From Lentimonas sp002292345 (GTDB taxonomy: Bacteria; Verrucomicrobiota; Verrucomicrobiia; Opitutales; Coraliomargaritaceae), in NCBI GenBank assembly GCA_964187655.1, contig CAXLMP010000010.1:1-8568 (forward strand): DNA of 8,568 nucleotides, given 5' to 3'. The position numbers were made by a program, and so were the translations under genes. Under the pieces are notes generated by a model that saw nothing but the letters and a program-made list of their open reading frames with translations, was not told the origin of the DNA and made no database searches. How positions within the stretch are numbered: position 1 is the first letter of the stretch; every line of letters begins with the position of its first letter. Positions 7,318 to 8,568 of the stretch are shown piece by piece.

Positions 7318-8157
7318 ATGAAAAAACAGTTATTGATTTGGGCTATTTCAATATTCACCGCTTTGACCGCCATGAGCGAAGAAGTGTGGCGCGCCGCTCG
7401 GATCGAAACGCTGACCGGACCCGCCCCTGAAAATGAGTCGGCCAAATTTGATATCAGCGCCCACAACAAACAGATCCCTGCCTTCAAGATGGGAGCCCGT
7501 TTGTTGTTCATCGGCGACTCGATCACCGATATGAACCGGGGACGTAATGAAAAAGACCGCAATCACTATCTCGGCCACAGCTTCGTGTTTATGCTGGCCG
7601 GTCGCCTTGGCATGGAAATGCCCGAGGCGCAGTTGGACTTTTACAACCGTGGCATCAGTGGTAACACGGTCGCGCAGTTGAAGGCACGTTGGCAAGCAGA
7701 TGCGATTGCACTGCGGCCGGATGTGTTGACTATTTTGATCGGTACCAATGATGTCGGCAAACAGGTCCAGCCCGATGCATTTGAAGCCGATTACCGCGCG
7801 ATTCTCTCCGCCAGCCGTAACGCGAACCCCAACCTGAAAATTGTGCTGTTGGATCCCTTCGTGCTGAAATCGGGTCGGTTTGCAAACGATCAGGTCTGGA
7901 ATGCGCGTCGCTCTGCCACCGACCAATTGCGTGCCATTGTGGCCAAGCTGGCGAACGAATTCAGCGCCGTACATATCCGGACGCAGGATCTGTTCGATGC
8001 CGCGGCACAAACGGTCTCTCCTGACTACTGGTTGTGGGACGGGATTCATCCCTTGCCGCAGGGCCACCAGCTCATCGCCCGGCACTGGCTGCACGCGGTC
8101 AGTGCCCGCTGGGCGAAGGGGGCCGCTCCAGCCGTCACTCAAGATTCCGCTCGATAA
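7318..8157 (+). CDS. Exported SGNH esterase, Axe2/acetylxylan-esterase type
   Basis: This 279-residue protein has the length of a single-domain SGNH esterase. The start is taken at ATG 7318 because it gives MKK followed at once by the hydrophobic core of a signal peptide (cleavage after Ala-Met-Ser near 19) and has AAGTGAG just upstream. An in-frame GTG at 7312 would add only two residues. The mature protein has a short N-terminal extension, then block I in LLFIGDSITD (Ser68), block II in NRGISGNTV (Gly115), block III GTND (Asn144) and block V in WDGIHP (Asp241, His244). The run LLFIGDSITD ... GISGNTV ... LKARW closely recalls Geobacillus Axe2, a xylan/xylooligosaccharide deacetylase. Removal of O-acetyl groups from a glycan is the likely reaction. 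The gene follows the fucosidase stop by nine bases, so it is very probably co-transcribed. The sugar carrying the acetyl group is unknown. Confidence 0.92.
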   Translation: MKKQLLIWAISIFTALTAMSEEVWRAARIETLTGPAPENESAKFDISAHNKQIPAFKMGARLLFIGDSITDMNRGRNEKDRNHYLGHSFVFMLAGRLGMEMPEAQLDFYNRGISGNTVAQLKARWQADAIALRPDVLTILIGTNDVGKQVQPDAFEADYRAILSASRNANPNLKIVLLDPFVLKSGRFANDQVWNARRSATDQLRAIVAKLANEFSAVHIRTQDLFDAAAQTVSPDYWLWDGIHPLPQGHQLIARHWLHAVSARWAKGAAPAVTQDSAR

Positions 8158-8161
8158 AACT

Positions 8162-8177
8162 CGCTTAAACGCTTAAA
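8162..8177. repeat. Tandem 8-base direct repeat CGCTTAAA x2
   Basis: CGCTTAAA occurs twice in direct succession in the 35-base gap between the esterase stop and the PhoD-like gene. It could be half of a regulator site or simply chance; it forms no hairpin. No other copies were noticed, though CTTAAAC also occurs just before the gene at 1227. Confidence 0.6.
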
Positions 8178-8192
8178 GACTGGTCATAAATA

Positions 8193-8568
8193 ATGATGAA
8201 TTATATATTAAGAATGACTGTCCTCGGCTTGTGTGGTCTTGCGTTGACGGCTTGCGTATCGCCGAGCAGTGCGGATCGTATTCGCAGTGAAAATCATAGC
8301 GATGGGTCCATTGCTCGTATCGCCTTTGGTGCGTGCAATAATCCAAGAAAAGACCCGGTTGGCATGTATCCAGCCATTCTTGGCGAGCAACCCGATGTCT
8401 TTATCTTTTTAGGTGACAATATTTATGGCGATACTCAGGACATGAAAGTTCTGCAGGCAAAATACGCCAAGTTTGGCGCGGGTGTAGGCTATCAAGAATT
8501 ACAAGCGACTAGCCAAGTGCTCGCGACATGGGACGATCACGACTTCGGCACTAATGACGGCGGCAATA
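8193..8568 (+). CDS. PhoD-like phosphatase lipoprotein, N-terminal part (cut at window edge)
   Basis: The frame is open from ATG 8193 to the window edge, giving 125 codons plus one base. The first residues form a lipoprotein signal peptide with lipobox Leu-Thr-Ala-Cys and lipidated Cys21, so the protein should be membrane-anchored. Cys21 is followed by a short polar stretch. The catalytic fold then begins with IAFGACNNP (43-51), FLGDNIYGDT (72-81) and ATWDDHDFGTND (111-122). These are the metal-binding motifs of PhoD-like alkaline phosphatase/phosphodiesterase metallohydrolases: Asp75 and Asn76, then Asp114, Asp115 and His116. Family members cleave phosphate mono- or diesters. The partner motifs further on are outside the window. 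Two ATGs stand side by side (8193 and 8196), and no Shine-Dalgarno is visible. The 35-base gap to the previous gene allows co-transcription. Its role in a glycan locus is not clear. Confidence 0.88.
   Translation, partial: MMNYILRMTVLGLCGLALTACVSPSSADRIRSENHSDGSIARIAFGACNNPRKDPVGMYPAILGEQPDVFIFLGDNIYGDTQDMKVLQAKYAKFGAGVGYQELQATSQVLATWDDHDFGTNDGGN

Noticed and set aside
7348..8142. Long - strand open frame of 264 codons opposite the Axe2-like esterase
   Set aside because: It lies wholly opposite a gene with clear SGNH motifs. Its translation shows no recognisable domain or signal peptide, and its openness is explained by GC-biased codons of the + gene.

Overview
The window holds seven genes on the + strand. 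Five are complete, and one is cut at each edge. No credible gene lies on the - strand. It reads as part of a carbohydrate-degradation locus of a PVC-group bacterium, most likely a marine-type Verrucomicrobiota. I infer this from gene content: Gfo/Idh/MocA oxidoreductases beside a double DUF1080 protein, several exported SGNH esterases, a GH95 fucosidase and a PhoD-like lipoprotein. Moderate GC, an abundance of Sec signal peptides and weak or absent Shine-Dalgarno sequences fit this. The assignment comes from reading alone, not from a database search.

Layout. Positions 3-119 are the C-terminal end of one Gfo/Idh/MocA-type oxidoreductase. Two bases later a second, complete oxidoreductase begins (122-1204). 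It is followed after 22 bases by an exported protein with two unlike DUF1080 (3-keto-disaccharide hydrolase) domains (1227-2513). This trio resembles the oxidise-then-cleave route for glycosidic bonds. After a 112-base gap comes an exported fusion of an alpha/beta-hydrolase esterase with a divergent SGNH domain (2626-4203). After a 126-base gap comes the centrepiece, an exported 992-residue fusion of an SGNH esterase and a full-length GH95 alpha-L-fucosidase (4330-7308). A tightly linked exported SGNH esterase of the Axe2 acetylxylan-esterase type follows (7318-8157). Last, a lipoprotein with the N-terminal metal-binding motifs of a PhoD-like phosphatase starts at 8193 and runs off the edge.

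How they may work together (inference). Four esterase modules in three neighbouring genes surround one alpha-L-fucosidase domain. This suggests an O-acylated, fucose-containing polysaccharide, such as an acetylated fucan or fucoidan, or a fucosylated hemicellulose. Esterases would strip acyl groups, GH95 would release terminal L-fucose (or L-galactose), and the oxidoreductase/DUF1080 set would open linkages that ordinary glycosidases handle poorly. No sulfatase, transporter, SusC/D pair, regulator, RNA gene, insertion sequence or CRISPR array was seen, so the substrate cannot be fixed from this window alone.
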